DNA of 64,000 bases from contig JOKI01000006.1 in the NCBI GenBank assembly GCA_000722615.1, positions 87,557 to 151,556 on the forward strand, written 5' to 3'. Each line of letters opens with the position of its first letter. The stretch's first letter is position 1. Positions 27,747 to 36,291 of the stretch are shown piece after piece. This DNA is from Pseudorhizobium pelagicum. Lineage in GTDB: Bacteria > Pseudomonadota > Alphaproteobacteria > Rhizobiales > Rhizobiaceae. The notes beneath the pieces were generated by a model. That model saw nothing but the letters and a program-made list of their open reading frames with translations. It did no database searches and was not told the origin of the DNA. The position numbers and the translations under genes were made by a program.

Positions 27747-28696
27747 GTGGAGCCTCCCTGACAGTGAATTTCAGGGGCCTATGCCCCGGCAGACGCTCAG
27801 TCACGCGATCGGAACAAGGATGTCCCAACGGACCGTTGATCGTCGAAGGGGATGCTACATGAACAACGCCCGACTTACATGGCCCCCCGACGTCTGCGTC
27901 CAGGTTATCTTCGGACCGTCCGTTCTCCCCAGGAAGGCGGCAACGGCAAGATCGCGTCGCTTAGGCAGACGATCCTTTTCGATCGCGGCCAACGCACCCG
28001 GCATTTCCTACCGTGTTAGATCGGCCGCAAGCTGGAGCCCCCCGGGCTGCTGCCGACAGCCGCCCGGGTGATATCAATTACGCGGCATCGAAGCCCGTAT
28101 CTTCCCCGCGCATCCTTACAATCTCACAATCCTTGTCTCCGCCTGCCGCGATGGAGATAGCGATGCGGTCTGCGCTACCTGCAGGCTTGCCCTTCCGCGC
28201 GAAGGAATCTGGTCCGGTGGCGTTCCTGCCTTCGCGGTCGGGCGACCCGGTTGCTCCGACACCCATACGCAAACGTCATCAGACTGACAGCAGCTTCGAC
28301 GTCTACAAAGCGAGCCAGCCGCATGAGAATGGCGTGTCGGTCAGCATGGGGCAGCATGGGAGCAGGAACGATCGGATCAAAGCGTTTCTGGTGCAGGGAA
28401 AACGTAGACTGCCACAGAACAGCACCATCGGGGTCATCACCTTCTGCACGGTGACCGTGAGCTGGCTTCCAAGGGTCAGGTTCCACCGGGGCGATTCATT
28501 CTTCGGCACTCAAGGAGGCATGCCTCGACAATCGTCTTCCGACGCCGGCGTCACGTGTGGGAAGGCATGCCACATCGCTGCCTCCCTTGATCGTGGCAAT
28601 GCCGGGATTGTTGGAGGAGCTTGCACCTGGTGAGATGCCTCGGCTGCAAGTGTTGCTGGCTCAGATGCCTTTCGCGTTCTCTCGGTAAGCGTAGGT
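27747..28696. other. Gene-poor stretch of about 950 bases
   Basis: Frames exist on both strands (the longest, plus strand from 28013, about 200 residues), but none shows a domain, and the composition is unlike neighbouring genes. A short CCCGGGC/GCCCGGG hairpin occurs near 28040-28070. I see no mobile-element ends. Confidence 0.4.
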
Positions 28697-29047
28697 TCAG
28701 CCGCGCGCCTCCTGCCAATGCGGGTAGGTCACATAGGCGGTCACCGCCCCTTCCTCGTGAGAGCGAATGGTGACAGCCTCGCCCTGCGGCATATAGATCA
28801 CCTCACCCGGCCCCGCGGTGACCGTGGCGGCGTCGGTCGAGACCGTCAGCCGTCCCTCGAGGACCACCATGGTGTCGTGGACGGTCATGGTTTCCGAAAG
28901 GTTCTGGAGCGGGCCGTAGCGACCGAAGCCAATCGTGACAGGGCCGCCGTGGCGCTGATCAATCACATTGCCAGCAAAGATGTCGCCTTCCTGGCCGGGC
29001 GAGCGCTCCAGCAAGGCATCGGATACCGAGAACTTCTGGATATTCAC
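28697..29047 (-). CDS. Single-domain cupin protein
   Basis: This 116-residue beta-barrel protein has the cupin shape, with TMTVHDTMVVLEGRLTV as motif 1 and GPGEVIYMPQGEAVTI as motif 2. The motif-1 metal ligands are partly replaced (one His, no second His/Glu pair), so binding may differ from metal cupins. It resembles EutQ-like cupins. The start is GTG 29047 with GGAGA upstream; relatives begin near MNIQKFSV. It follows the LysR gene in the same direction with 69 bases between them. Confidence 0.75.
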   Translation of the reverse strand: MNIQKFSVSDALLERSPGQEGDIFAGNVIDQRHGGPVTIGFGRYGPLQNLSETMTVHDTMVVLEGRLTVSTDAATVTAGPGEVIYMPQGEAVTIRSHEEGAVTAYVTYPHWQEARG

Positions 29048-29116
29048 GAGAACTCTCCGCGTTGCAGATACATGCACGGCGTCAACGCAAAACTCCCGGG
29101 TGGGTTCAGCCGCCAC

Positions 29117-30031
29117 TCAACTTGCCAGAACCAGGCCGCCGTGGCGGCTGATCTCGCTGCGGATCTCCGCCACCAGCGTATCCAGCGCCGGATTGCGGAC
29201 CTTGCGTGCGCGCCGCACCACATAGGCGAGGCCGGGCGGCTGCGGCAGCCCGTCGGCGATCACCTGCATGTCGGGCCGCAGGTGGCGCTCGTTGAGGAGC
29301 GCCACCCCGAGGCCGGCGGTCACCGCCGACACGATGCCCGCGGCGCTGGAGCATTCGAAGACGGTTTCCAGCACCATGCCGCCGTGCCGGCCACCCTCCC
29401 GACCGGCGTCCTGGCCGAACGTGAGGGCCCATTGGCGGTAGAAGCAGTTCTCGTCGAAGGAGAGAAAGGGAACCGCACCTTCCTGGGGCAGCGGCAGATC
29501 GGGATGCTTCACCCAAAAGAGGCTTTCGCGAAAGAGCACCACATCGGCCGGACGCACCTCATGGGTGAAGAGCTGGACAATCGCGGCATCGAGTTCGCCC
29601 TGTTCCAGCATGGCGCGCAGCACGGTACTCATGCGCACCCGGGTGCGCACCGAGACCGCCGGATGCAGGCGGCGAAAGCGGCCGAGGATGCGGGCAAGGT
29701 CGCTGCAGGTGGTGTCTTCCGTCAGCCCGAGCATCAGGCGTCCGGTGAGCGCCGTCTTCGACAGGCTGAGCAGTGCCTCGTCATGCAGCGCGAGGATGCG
29801 TGCAGCATAATCCAGCAGCTCCTCCCCCTCGGCCGTGAACAGCGGCGCGCCGGGTCGGCGGCTCAACAGGTCGCAGCCAAGGCTCGTCTCCAGCCGCCTG
29901 ATCTTGTGGCTGACTGCCGACTGCGACAACCCCAGCGCTTCGGCGGCGCGGGTGACGCCGCCGTGGTTGCGGATCGCCGACAGGACGCGCAGCGCGTCTA
30001 TCTCCAGGCGTCGGTTGTTCAACTCGCGCAT
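29117..30031 (-). CDS. LysR-family transcriptional regulator
   Basis: The 304-residue regulator has an N-terminal LysR helix-turn-helix (DALRVLSAIRNHGGVTRAAE, then LGLSQSAVSHKIRRLE) and a type-2 periplasmic-binding-fold effector domain (about 95-295). ATG 30031 (MRELNNRR) is used rather than 30088, because relatives start there. It is divergent from an EamA transporter gene with 166 bases between, so it probably controls that exporter and perhaps the downstream cupin. The effector is unknown. Confidence 0.92.
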   Translation of the reverse strand: MRELNNRRLEIDALRVLSAIRNHGGVTRAAEALGLSQSAVSHKIRRLETSLGCDLLSRRPGAPLFTAEGEELLDYAARILALHDEALLSLSKTALTGRLMLGLTEDTTCSDLARILGRFRRLHPAVSVRTRVRMSTVLRAMLEQGELDAAIVQLFTHEVRPADVVLFRESLFWVKHPDLPLPQEGAVPFLSFDENCFYRQWALTFGQDAGREGGRHGGMVLETVFECSSAAGIVSAVTAGLGVALLNERHLRPDMQVIADGLPQPPGLAYVVRRARKVRNPALDTLVAEIRSEISRHGGLVLAS

Positions 30032-30197
30032 CGGTTCATCGCCATCTCTTGTCGATCGGACTGTGCCGCACGCCGCGCTCGGTTTCAACTTACAATGACG
30101 ACTGGAAATGCGGGGTCATGCACCGATCGATATTTGTCATGTGATGGCCGCTCACACTTGCCCTAGATGGGGGTGTGCATCAGACGCTCGAGGCCGC

Positions 30198-31094
30198 ATG
30201 ACCGATCAGGTTCTTTCTTCCCCCGCAGAGAAATACCCTCGCCTGCTGTGGCCGCTGATGGCGGTGCTGCTGATCATCGGCTGGAGCTCCGGCTTCGTGG
30301 GCATCCGCTATGCCAGCGAAGAGGCAAACGTGGCGCTGCTGCTCTTCTGGCGCACGCTCATCTCCGGGCTGATCCTGCTGCCGTTCGCGATCGCCTTCGG
30401 ACCGAAACTGCAGTGGCGCGGTATCCGCGAGCAGATGCTCTTCGGCGTCATGTCGGTTTTCCTCTATCTCGGCGGCTTTGCGCTGGCGATCGAGCAGCGG
30501 GTGCCGACAGGGCTCGTGGCGCTGATCTCGGATCTCGTGCCGCTGGCAATCGCGGCGCTGTCACAGCCGGTGCTTGGAGAACCGCTGAGCCGGCGGCAGT
30601 GGCTCGGGACCGCGATCGCCGTCTCCGGCGTGCTGATCGTCTCCTTCGATACGTTGAGCTTCGGCACGGCGCCGCTCTGGGCCTATGGCGTGACGGTCGC
30701 CTCCATGCTGGTCTTCGCGCTCGCGTCCGTGCTCTACCGGCGCCGGCGGACGCAGCCGATGCCGGTGCACCAGAGCCTTTGCATCCACAGCTTGACCGGC
30801 TCGCTGCTCTTCGGCCTCTGCGCGCTGCTGCAGGGCGGGCTTGCGCCACCGATGACGCCGGACTTCGCCATCGGCATCGCCTGGCTGGTGCTGATCGCGA
30901 CCTTCATGGCCTACGGCATCTATTACACGAGTCTGCGGATGTTTCCCGTCGCCAAGGTGAGTGCCGCCATCTATCTCAGCCCGCCCGTCACCATGCTCTG
31001 GGCCTGGGCGCTGTTTTCCGAACCGTTGACGGTCGCGATGTTCTTCGGACTTGCAGTGACGCTGGTGGGCGTCTGGATGACGTCGCGCAGCTGA
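30198..31094 (+). CDS. EamA/DMT-family transporter
   Basis: This 298-residue protein has about ten hydrophobic segments and two EamA repeats: GWSSGFVGIRYASEEANV marks the first, and GIYYTSLRMFPVAKVSAAIY lies near the end of the second. Family members export amino acids, metabolites or drugs. ATG 30198 has GAGG upstream and gives the usual length; the longer frame from 30108 runs into the divergent promoter region. Its neighbour is a divergent LysR gene. Confidence 0.92.
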   Translation: MTDQVLSSPAEKYPRLLWPLMAVLLIIGWSSGFVGIRYASEEANVALLLFWRTLISGLILLPFAIAFGPKLQWRGIREQMLFGVMSVFLYLGGFALAIEQRVPTGLVALISDLVPLAIAALSQPVLGEPLSRRQWLGTAIAVSGVLIVSFDTLSFGTAPLWAYGVTVASMLVFALASVLYRRRRTQPMPVHQSLCIHSLTGSLLFGLCALLQGGLAPPMTPDFAIGIAWLVLIATFMAYGIYYTSLRMFPVAKVSAAIYLSPPVTMLWAWALFSEPLTVAMFFGLAVTLVGVWMTSRS

Positions 31095-31376
31095 GGACCT
31101 TCGCCCATCCCCATCCCTTTCCCTTTCTCCGGCGGTTTCTCAGGTCCTCTGGCGGCCAACCGCTTGCGAAGACTGTGGTCTCGGCGCGGGGCGTGGCTGG
31201 CGACCGGCTCTTCCTGGGGCATCGGCGGCACGCGGCCATGCCGTAGGTGCGCTTCCCGACAGCGGGCGCCTGACTCGACGATTCCGCTCCGCCTCAGCAG
31301 CCCAGGCGTTGCTGTTCATGAGAAATCCAGTTGACGTGCCGGATCGCCAGAAGGCTGCTGCCCGGGCTCTCAAAGA

Positions 31377-31408
31377 TCTGACACACGTGCCGATGCGCGA
31401 GTGTCAGA
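31377..31408. other. Strong inverted repeat upstream of the DUF1236 gene
   Basis: TCTGACAC (31377-31384) pairs with GTGTCAGA (31401-31408), and inner CGTGC pairs with GCGCG across a CGAT loop, giving about 13 pairs with one A-A mismatch and one G-U pair. It lies 280 bases after the EamA stop and just ahead of the stress promoter. It may be a terminator without T-run or an operator. Confidence 0.45.
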
Positions 31409-31423
31409 CCTAAGTCCTACGGC

Positions 31424-31448
31424 GGAACGCGGCGCGTCCGACATCGTT
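31424..31448 (+). promoter_or_regulatory. EcfG (general stress sigma factor) promoter
   Basis: GGAAC at 31424-31428 and CGTT at 31445-31448 are separated by exactly 16 bases, a perfect match to the consensus GGAAC-N16/17-CGTT recognised by EcfG/RpoE2/SigT sigma factors in Alphaproteobacteria. The DUF1236 ATG is 34 bases downstream. Confidence 0.75.
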
Positions 31449-31481
31449 CTATAGCCAGCCACAACCAAAGAGGAGATGGCC

Positions 31482-31874
31482 ATGAAAACGATTATCATTG
31501 CAGCAGCATCAGTCGCAATGTTTGCCACCGGTGCCATGGCACAGGAAGGCGCCACGAGTGGTATGGTCGGCGGCGCTGCTACTGGCGCAGTTGTGGGCGG
31601 CCCGGTCGGCGCGGCCGTCGGCGGCATTGCCGGGGCAGTAATTGGCTCGGCGATCGATCCACCACCAGAACAGGTTGTCACCTATGTCCGCGAACAGCCC
31701 GTGCCGGCCCAGCCCATCGTGGTCGAGCAGGAGATCGCCGTTGGCCAGCCCCTGCCACGGACGGTCGTGCTGACGCCCGTTCCTGAGGCCCCCCAGTATG
31801 CCTACACTTACGTCAATGAGCGCCGGGTGATCGTAAACCCGCAGGACTACACTGTCGTACAGGTTCTCGATTGA
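31482..31874 (+). CDS. DUF1236 family exported protein
   Basis: The 130-residue protein has a cleavable signal peptide (MKTIIIAAASVAMFATGAMA), a glycine-zipper-like stretch (GGAATGAVVGGPVGAAVGG) that could insert in or associate with membranes, a Pro/Val-rich linker and a C-terminal DUF1236 segment (YTYVNERRVIVNPQDYTVVQ). ATG 31482 is six bases after AGGAG. A perfect EcfG promoter precedes it and an intrinsic terminator follows, so it forms a self-contained general-stress unit. The function of the family is unknown. Confidence 0.88.
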   Translation: MKTIIIAAASVAMFATGAMAQEGATSGMVGGAATGAVVGGPVGAAVGGIAGAVIGSAIDPPPEQVVTYVREQPVPAQPIVVEQEIAVGQPLPRTVVLTPVPEAPQYAYTYVNERRVIVNPQDYTVVQVLD

Positions 31875-31899
31875 TCCTGGCGCTACCAAAAGACTGAAT

Positions 31900-31927
31900 G
31901 TCCGGGGTCACCACCCCGGACTTTCTC
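31900..31927 (+). terminator. Rho-independent terminator of the DUF1236 gene
   Basis: GTCCGGGGT (31900-31908) and ACCCCGGAC (31913-31921) form a perfect 9-bp GC-rich stem with a CACC loop, followed by TTTCTCT. It is 25 bases past the stop codon. Confidence 0.8.
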
Positions 31928-32327
31928 TAACTGCCAGCTGCGGCGGGTTCGAGCTCGTTGAAGGACCCGCCACCACTCTCCAACGCAGGCTGCAGCAGAA
32001 CAAGGACCCAGAAAAAACTCAGGCTTGGAGGGAGGTTCTCTTGTCTCTTCCGCCAACAGTCCACGTCTCCTTATCGTCGCCACTCACCTTCGGCTCACCA
32101 AGGAACAGGGAAACGTTGCCAACGACGTGGGAAATGTCCCCATAGCAGAGGCGACCGTCTTGGCATCAATGGGTGTGGGCCGGTTCTTGGGGAGAGCGAA
32201 CTGATTGATGGTTTAGAAATCGGCTCGACCTGATGGTCAGCCGTGCCGCAGTTCCCATCTTTAGATCGAGCCTGCCTTAGCAGATACCTCCGGGTTCCCG
32301 CCCTTCTGACGACGAGCATCGACCGTC
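31928..32327. other. Gene-poor stretch before the kinase remnant
   Basis: Bases between the DUF1236 terminator and the kinase stop carry no recognisable gene. Short frames on both strands lack domains and ribosome binding sites. Confidence 0.4.
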
Positions 32328-33015
32328 TCATGTGGCCTTCAAGGGTATGACATTGGTGGAGTCGACGGTACGCCGTGCTTTGGCGAATGCGTCGGCGAGT
32401 TCCTCCGTCTTGAACGGCTTGGCCACGACCGGACGACCCAGGTCAGATCCTCCCTCCAGTTTGTCACTGTAGCCCGTCATCAACACCACCGGCAGGCGGC
32501 GGTCCGTCTGCGCAATATGTGCCGCCAGCTCTATTCCCGACATGCCTGGCATCATGATGTCGCTCAGAACTGCTTCCAGGTCAGGGCGCTGCCGGAGCAG
32601 TCTGAGAGCCTGACTGCCGTCCGAAGCACTCACGATCTCAGGTATCAACGTCTCCAGTGACAGACGGACGGATTCCTGTGACGATGGGGTATCATCGACG
32701 ATCAGGATCGAGCGAGGAAGTTTGTTAGCCGCCGCGTCGACGGCGTCCCGACCGGGTCGCTCCTCGCGCGATCTCGGAAGGAGGATGGTAAAGGCACTCC
32801 CGCGGCCAGGAAGACTTACCGCGCTTACAGAGCCTCCACTCCCCTTGGCAAAGCTGTGAACCTGGGTCAGTCCCAGACCGGCGCTGCCCTTCTTCTCGGA
32901 GTAGAACGGCTCGAACACTCGCCTCAGCGCATCGGCGGCAATTCCGGTCCCGGTGTCTGCCACAGTGATTGCCACGAATTCGCCCCGCAGCTCCGGGTCT
33001 TCCGCCCAATCTTCG
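32328..33015 (-). pseudogene. C-terminal remnant of a hybrid histidine kinase (HATPase end + receiver)
   Basis: Reading leftwards, the frame begins inside the ATPase domain (DPELRGEFVAITVADTGTGI, then FYSEKKGSAGLGLTQVHSFA, the N/G1-G2 end of HATPase_c) and continues into a complete receiver domain (ILIVDDTPSSQESV, phosphoacceptor Asp in LSDIMMPGMSG, VVLMTGYS, and the Lys in VAKPFK). The sensor, the phosphorylated His domain and the first half of the ATPase are absent: upstream sequence is asd in another frame. The ATG at 33023 lies in asd-derived sequence and is unlikely to be a natural start. It is a truncated, probably inactive gene. Confidence 0.8.
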
Positions 33016-33259
33016 GCGACCACTTCTGCGAGATGGTGCCGCCAGCCGACGTCAGGCAGATGTCGGTGTCGGAGAAATCGTAGTTCTCGAGGTTGGAGAC
33101 CTTCAGGGTCTTGTCGCCATAGGATACTTCCGTTCCCTGCGAGCGGGCGGACGCCAGGGCGACCACTTCATCGGCGGGAAAGGCACGCTCGGCGAGAATG
33201 TTCAGCATTTCCCTGCCGACATTGCCGGTGGCGCCGACGACTGCAATCTTGAAACCCAT
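32924..33259 (-). pseudogene. asd: asd, N-terminal fragment of aspartate-semialdehyde dehydrogenase
   Basis: From ATG 33259 the product is a textbook Asd N terminus: MGFKIAVVGATGNVGREML with the NADP-binding GATGNVG, ALASARSQGTEV, and SAGGTISQKWSPKIG at about residue 85. There the homology ends (about base 33,005) and 26 unrelated residues follow, out of frame with the kinase remnant, to a stop at 32924. The catalytic Cys, the substrate-binding region and about 260 residues are missing. Asd makes the precursor of diaminopimelate, lysine, threonine and methionine and is normally essential, so an intact copy must exist elsewhere, or the junction is an artefact. Its position beside leuB is the usual rhizobial one. 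Confidence 0.88.
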
Positions 33260-33368
33260 GCTCTTTGCTCTCTTTCTGTCTCTCCTCGATCCGTGAGGGG
33301 GAAAGCCGCACAACATCGCGGTTTCCTGGTCCCCGGCCTTACCGGGGAGAGAGCGGTGGCCAGAGACG

Positions 33369-33488
33369 TCAGACGGTTTTCGTCGTCTTTTTGGCCGTGG
33401 TTGTGTTGGATGCGGAAAAGCAATCGCTCAGTCGGGCACGCTGTGCCGGCTGGAAATCTGCAGCGATGTCAAACTCGCGGCGGTTCAT
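33369..33488 (-). CDS. Possible 39-residue peptide between leuB and asd
   Basis: ATG 33488 opens a short frame (MNRREFDIAADFQPAQRARL...) with GGGAAG eight bases upstream. It ends in a Thr/Lys-rich tail. No family is recognised, and this could be chance. Confidence 0.25.
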   Translation of the reverse strand: MNRREFDIAADFQPAQRARLSDCFSASNTTTAKKTTKTV

Positions 33489-33597
33489 AGGATGCTTCCC
33501 GTTTGGTGAGGTCTTTAGAAGATTTTGATCCGGAGTCAAGCTGAGACCGCAGCCACACGCCCCACGAGCGGGTATCTGGGCCTCCAGCTTCAGGAGA

Positions 33598-33616
33598 CGT
33601 CCCGTTTTTCGGGACG
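33598..33616 (-). terminator. Hairpin downstream of leuB
   Basis: CGTCCCG (33598-33604) and CGGGACG (33610-33616) form a perfect 7-bp stem with a five-base loop, 22 bases past the leuB stop. There is no T-run on the minus strand, so it may act as an attenuating or processing hairpin rather than a full terminator. Confidence 0.45.
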
Positions 33617-33637
33617 CCAGGTTGCATGCTCGAAGCC

Positions 33638-34747
33638 TCAGGCAGAAAGGCTGGCAAATTCCCGAAGGATGGCATCGCCCATTTCGGCGGTGCCGACCTG
33701 GCGGCAGCCCTCGGCCATGATGTCGCCAGTGCGGATACCCGCTTCGAGAACATTGGCGATTGCCTTCTCCAGGCGGTCCGCTTCCGCCACCATGTTGAAG
33801 GAGTAGCGCAAGCACATGGCAAAGGAGGCGATCATCGCGATCGGGTTGGCAACGCCCTGTCCGGCAATGTCCGGCGCCGAGCCGTGGACAGGCTCGTAGA
33901 GGGCCTTGCGCTTGCCGGTCATCGCATCGGGAGCGCCGAGCGACGCGGACGGCAGCATGCCGAGCGAACCGGTCAGCATGGCTGCGACGTCCGACAGCAT
34001 GTCGCCGAAGAGGTTGTCGGTGACGATCACGTCGAACTGTTTTGGCGCGCGCACCAGCTGCATGCCGCCGGCGTCGGCCAGCATGTGCTCGAGCTTGACG
34101 TCCGAATAGGTGCGCTTGTGGGTTTCCGTGACGACCTGGTTCCACAGCACGCCGGACTTCATGACGTTGCGCTTCTCCATGGAGCAGACGCGGTTGCTGC
34201 GGGTGCGGGCCAGTTCGAAGGCCACGGCGGAAATGCGCTCGATCTCGTAGGTGTCATAGACCTGCGTGTCGATCGCGCGCTTCTGGCCGTTGCCGAGGTC
34301 GGTGATCGTCTTCGGTTCGCCGAAATAGACGCCGCCCGTCAGTTCGCGGACGATCAGGATGTCGAGACCTTCGACGAGCTCGGGCTTCAGCGACGAGGCG
34401 GAGGCGAGCGCCGGGTAGCAGATGGCGGGACGAAGGTTGGCAAACAGCTCCAGATCCTTGCGCAGCCGCAGAAGGCCGGCCTCAGGGCGCACGTCGTAGG
34501 GGACCTCATCCCACTTCGGACCTCCGACGGCACCGAAGAGAACTGCATCCGCGGCCTTGGCCTTGGCCATGTCGGCTTCCGAAATCGCGGCGCCATGGGC
34601 ATCGTAGGCGCATCCGCCGACCAGTCCCTCGTCCGTGACGAAACCGGCGTCCATCGCGCTGTTCATGTGGGCGATGATCTTGCGGACCTCGGCCATGGCC
34701 TCGGGGCCGATACCGTCGCCGGGAAGCAGGAAGAGAGACTTGGTCAT
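33638..34747 (-). CDS. leuB: 3-isopropylmalate dehydrogenase
   Basis: This 369-residue enzyme oxidises and decarboxylates 3-isopropylmalate with NAD+ in leucine biosynthesis. Seen are [15 protein letters not shown] at the N terminus, the substrate Arg-rich region ([20 protein letters not shown]), [23 protein letters not shown] with the metal-binding aspartates, and [18 protein letters not shown] near the C terminus. Length and motifs are normal. It is followed by the asd fragment and preceded by a RidA-family gene and leuD in the same direction. Confidence 0.97.
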   Translation of the reverse strand: MTKSLFLLPGDGIGPEAMAEVRKIIAHMNSAMDAGFVTDEGLVGGCAYDAHGAAISEADMAKAKAADAVLFGAVGGPKWDEVPYDVRPEAGLLRLRKDLELFANLRPAICYPALASASSLKPELVEGLDILIVRELTGGVYFGEPKTITDLGNGQKRAIDTQVYDTYEIERISAVAFELARTRSNRVCSMEKRNVMKSGVLWNQVVTETHKRTYSDVKLEHMLADAGGMQLVRAPKQFDVIVTDNLFGDMLSDVAAMLTGSLGMLPSASLGAPDAMTGKRKALYEPVHGSAPDIAGQGVANPIAMIASFAMCLRYSFNMVAEADRLEKAIANVLEAGIRTGDIMAEGCRQVGTAEMGDAILREFASLSA

Positions 34748-34810
34748 GTATGTGTGTTCCTCTGACTGGCCGACTGAACCCTCCGCACGGAGGAGGTCGA
34801 CCTCTGTGAT

Positions 34811-35200
34811 TCAGGACGTTCCGGCTCCGATGCGGGCGGTCACCTCGATCTCGACCTTCATCTCAGGCATCGTCAGCCCGCAGACGATCATCGTGGCCGC
34901 CGGCCGGATCTCGGCAAATGCCTCTCCGAGGACCTCGACGATCGCGTCGTAGTCCTTCATGTCGGTGATGTAATAGCGGACGCGAAGGACGTCCTTCAGG
35001 CTGCTGCCGGCCTCCTGCAGGGCTTTGTCGATGGTTGCCAGAGCGTTTCGCGTCTGGTCGGCCACGTCGTCAGGCATCGTCATGCGCGCGTAGTCATAAC
35101 CGGTCGTGCCTGAGACATAGACCATGTCCGCATCCACTATGGCGCGGGAGTAGCCGATGCGGGCTTCAAAGGGCGAGCCGGAGGAGATGCGCTTGACCAT
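34811..35200 (-). CDS. RidA/YjgF family protein
   Basis: The 129-residue protein has the Rid fold and its markers: VDADMVYVSGTTGYD, DQTRNALATIDKALQEAG and VRYYITDM. The conserved Arg needed for imine deamination is likely that in EIRPAATMIVCG. RidA proteins hydrolyse reactive 2-aminoacrylate and related imines. Several Rid subfamilies differ in substrate, and this one lacks the exact RidA C-terminal motif, so it may be an Rid4-7-type member. It sits between leuD and leuB, with 15 bases to leuD. Confidence 0.9.
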   Translation of the reverse strand: MVKRISSGSPFEARIGYSRAIVDADMVYVSGTTGYDYARMTMPDDVADQTRNALATIDKALQEAGSSLKDVLRVRYYITDMKDYDAIVEVLGEAFAEIRPAATMIVCGLTMPEMKVEIEVTARIGAGTS

Positions 35201-35215
35201 CGGCGGAAGACCGGC

Positions 35216-35821
35216 TCAGAGCCAGGGCCGCTGGGCGGTCGTCTTCTGTTCGAAGCTGCCGATCATGGACTCGCTCTTCAGCGTGCTGGCGATGTCGTCG
35301 AGACCCTCGAGCAGGATATGACGGCGTGCCTGGTCGATGTCGAAGCGGATGGATCCGCCGTCGGGACCGGTGATCTCCTGGGCTTCCAGGTCAACCGTCA
35401 GAACGGCGTTGGAGCCGCGCGAGGCGTCGTCCATCAGCTTGTCCAGGTCGTCATGGCTGACAACGATGGGCAGGATGCCGTTCTTGAAGCAGTTGTTGTA
35501 GAAAATGTCGGCAAAGCTCGTGGAGATCACGCAGCGGATACCGAAGTCGAGAAGCGCCCAGGGCGCATGCTCGCGCGACGAGCCGCATCCGAAGTTGTCA
35601 CCGGCCACGAGGATCTTGGCATTGCGATAGGCGGCCTTGTTGAGCACGAAGTCCGGATTTTCCGACCCGTCTTCATTGTACCGGGCCTCGGCAAAAAGTC
35701 CCTGGCCCAGGCCGGTCCGCTTGATCGTCTTCAGGTAGTCCTTCGGAATGATCATGTCGGTGTCGACGTTGACGACCGGAAGCGGCGCTGCAACGCCCGT
35801 AAGCTTGACGAACTTTTCCAT
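35216..35821 (-). CDS. leuD: 3-isopropylmalate dehydratase small subunit
   Basis: This 201-residue subunit pairs with LeuC to interconvert 2- and 3-isopropylmalate. Seen are [15 protein letters not shown], the signature loop [17 protein letters not shown], and [19 protein letters not shown] 35821 has GGAGG six bases upstream and is preferred to 35836. leuC is not in the window. It is the first gene of a leuD-ridA-leuB-asd string. Confidence 0.97.
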   Translation of the reverse strand: MEKFVKLTGVAAPLPVVNVDTDMIIPKDYLKTIKRTGLGQGLFAEARYNEDGSENPDFVLNKAAYRNAKILVAGDNFGCGSSREHAPWALLDFGIRCVISTSFADIFYNNCFKNGILPIVVSHDDLDKLMDDASRGSNAVLTVDLEAQEITGPDGGSIRFDIDQARRHILLEGLDDIASTLKSESMIGSFEQKTTAQRPWL

Positions 35822-35953
35822 GATCTGCCTCCACATCGACTGTCTGCGGAAGCCCTTAAAGCAAATCGGGAGCGATTTGAAGGTCCGTTTTGGCCCAAGG
35901 CGGTACGCCAGGCGCCTGAAATCAGGCTGCCCGGCTTGTCTGGTCGGCCCTGC

Positions 35954-36181
35954 TTACAGGTCGATGATGGTCCCGCGGCCGTCATTCCAGACGCGAAGTT
36001 CGGATTTCTGCGCCTTGGCTTTCACCGGGACGGGCTTCAGCCGCGCCGACAGGAGGCGGCCTGCCGCAATCGCGCCAACGATGCCCATGAAGGCGACCGT
36101 CAGGGAGGCGGTCAGCAGAGCAGCCAGTGCGAAGAGAGCGACACCGGTGGTGAAAAGGAAGAACGAACGAATGTTTTGCAT
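35954..36181 (-). CDS. Small hypothetical membrane protein
   Basis: The 75-residue product has two hydrophobic segments (FFLFTTGVALFALAALLTA and VAFMGIVGAIAAG), then a basic tail. ATG 36181 has AAAGG upstream. No family is assigned. It lies between leuD and the divergent lyase gene. Confidence 0.55.
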   Translation of the reverse strand: MQNIRSFFLFTTGVALFALAALLTASLTVAFMGIVGAIAAGRLLSARLKPVPVKAKAQKSELRVWNDGRGTIIDL

Positions 36182-36291
36182 GGTCCAGACCTTTCTGTGG
36201 ACCTGAATGTGGTCCCTGCCGGTCTGCCTTGCAAGGCTTTTCCTCCGGTTGCGATATTGCGCCGCGCCGAAAAGCTTGTCACAAAATCGCG

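Noticed and set aside
27809..27835. GGAAC followed by CGTT, a possible second EcfG promoter
   Set aside because: The spacing is 18 bases, outside the 16-17 accepted, and no gene follows.
1..33000. The left part as an integrative conjugative element or prophage
   Set aside because: No integrase, tRNA attachment site, relaxase, conjugation or phage structural gene was seen; only one decayed HNH gene supports mobility.
33369..34145. 258-residue minus-strand frame across the 3' end of leuB
   Set aside because: It overlaps leuB in another frame; only the last 39 codons are outside leuB and were kept as a low-confidence peptide.
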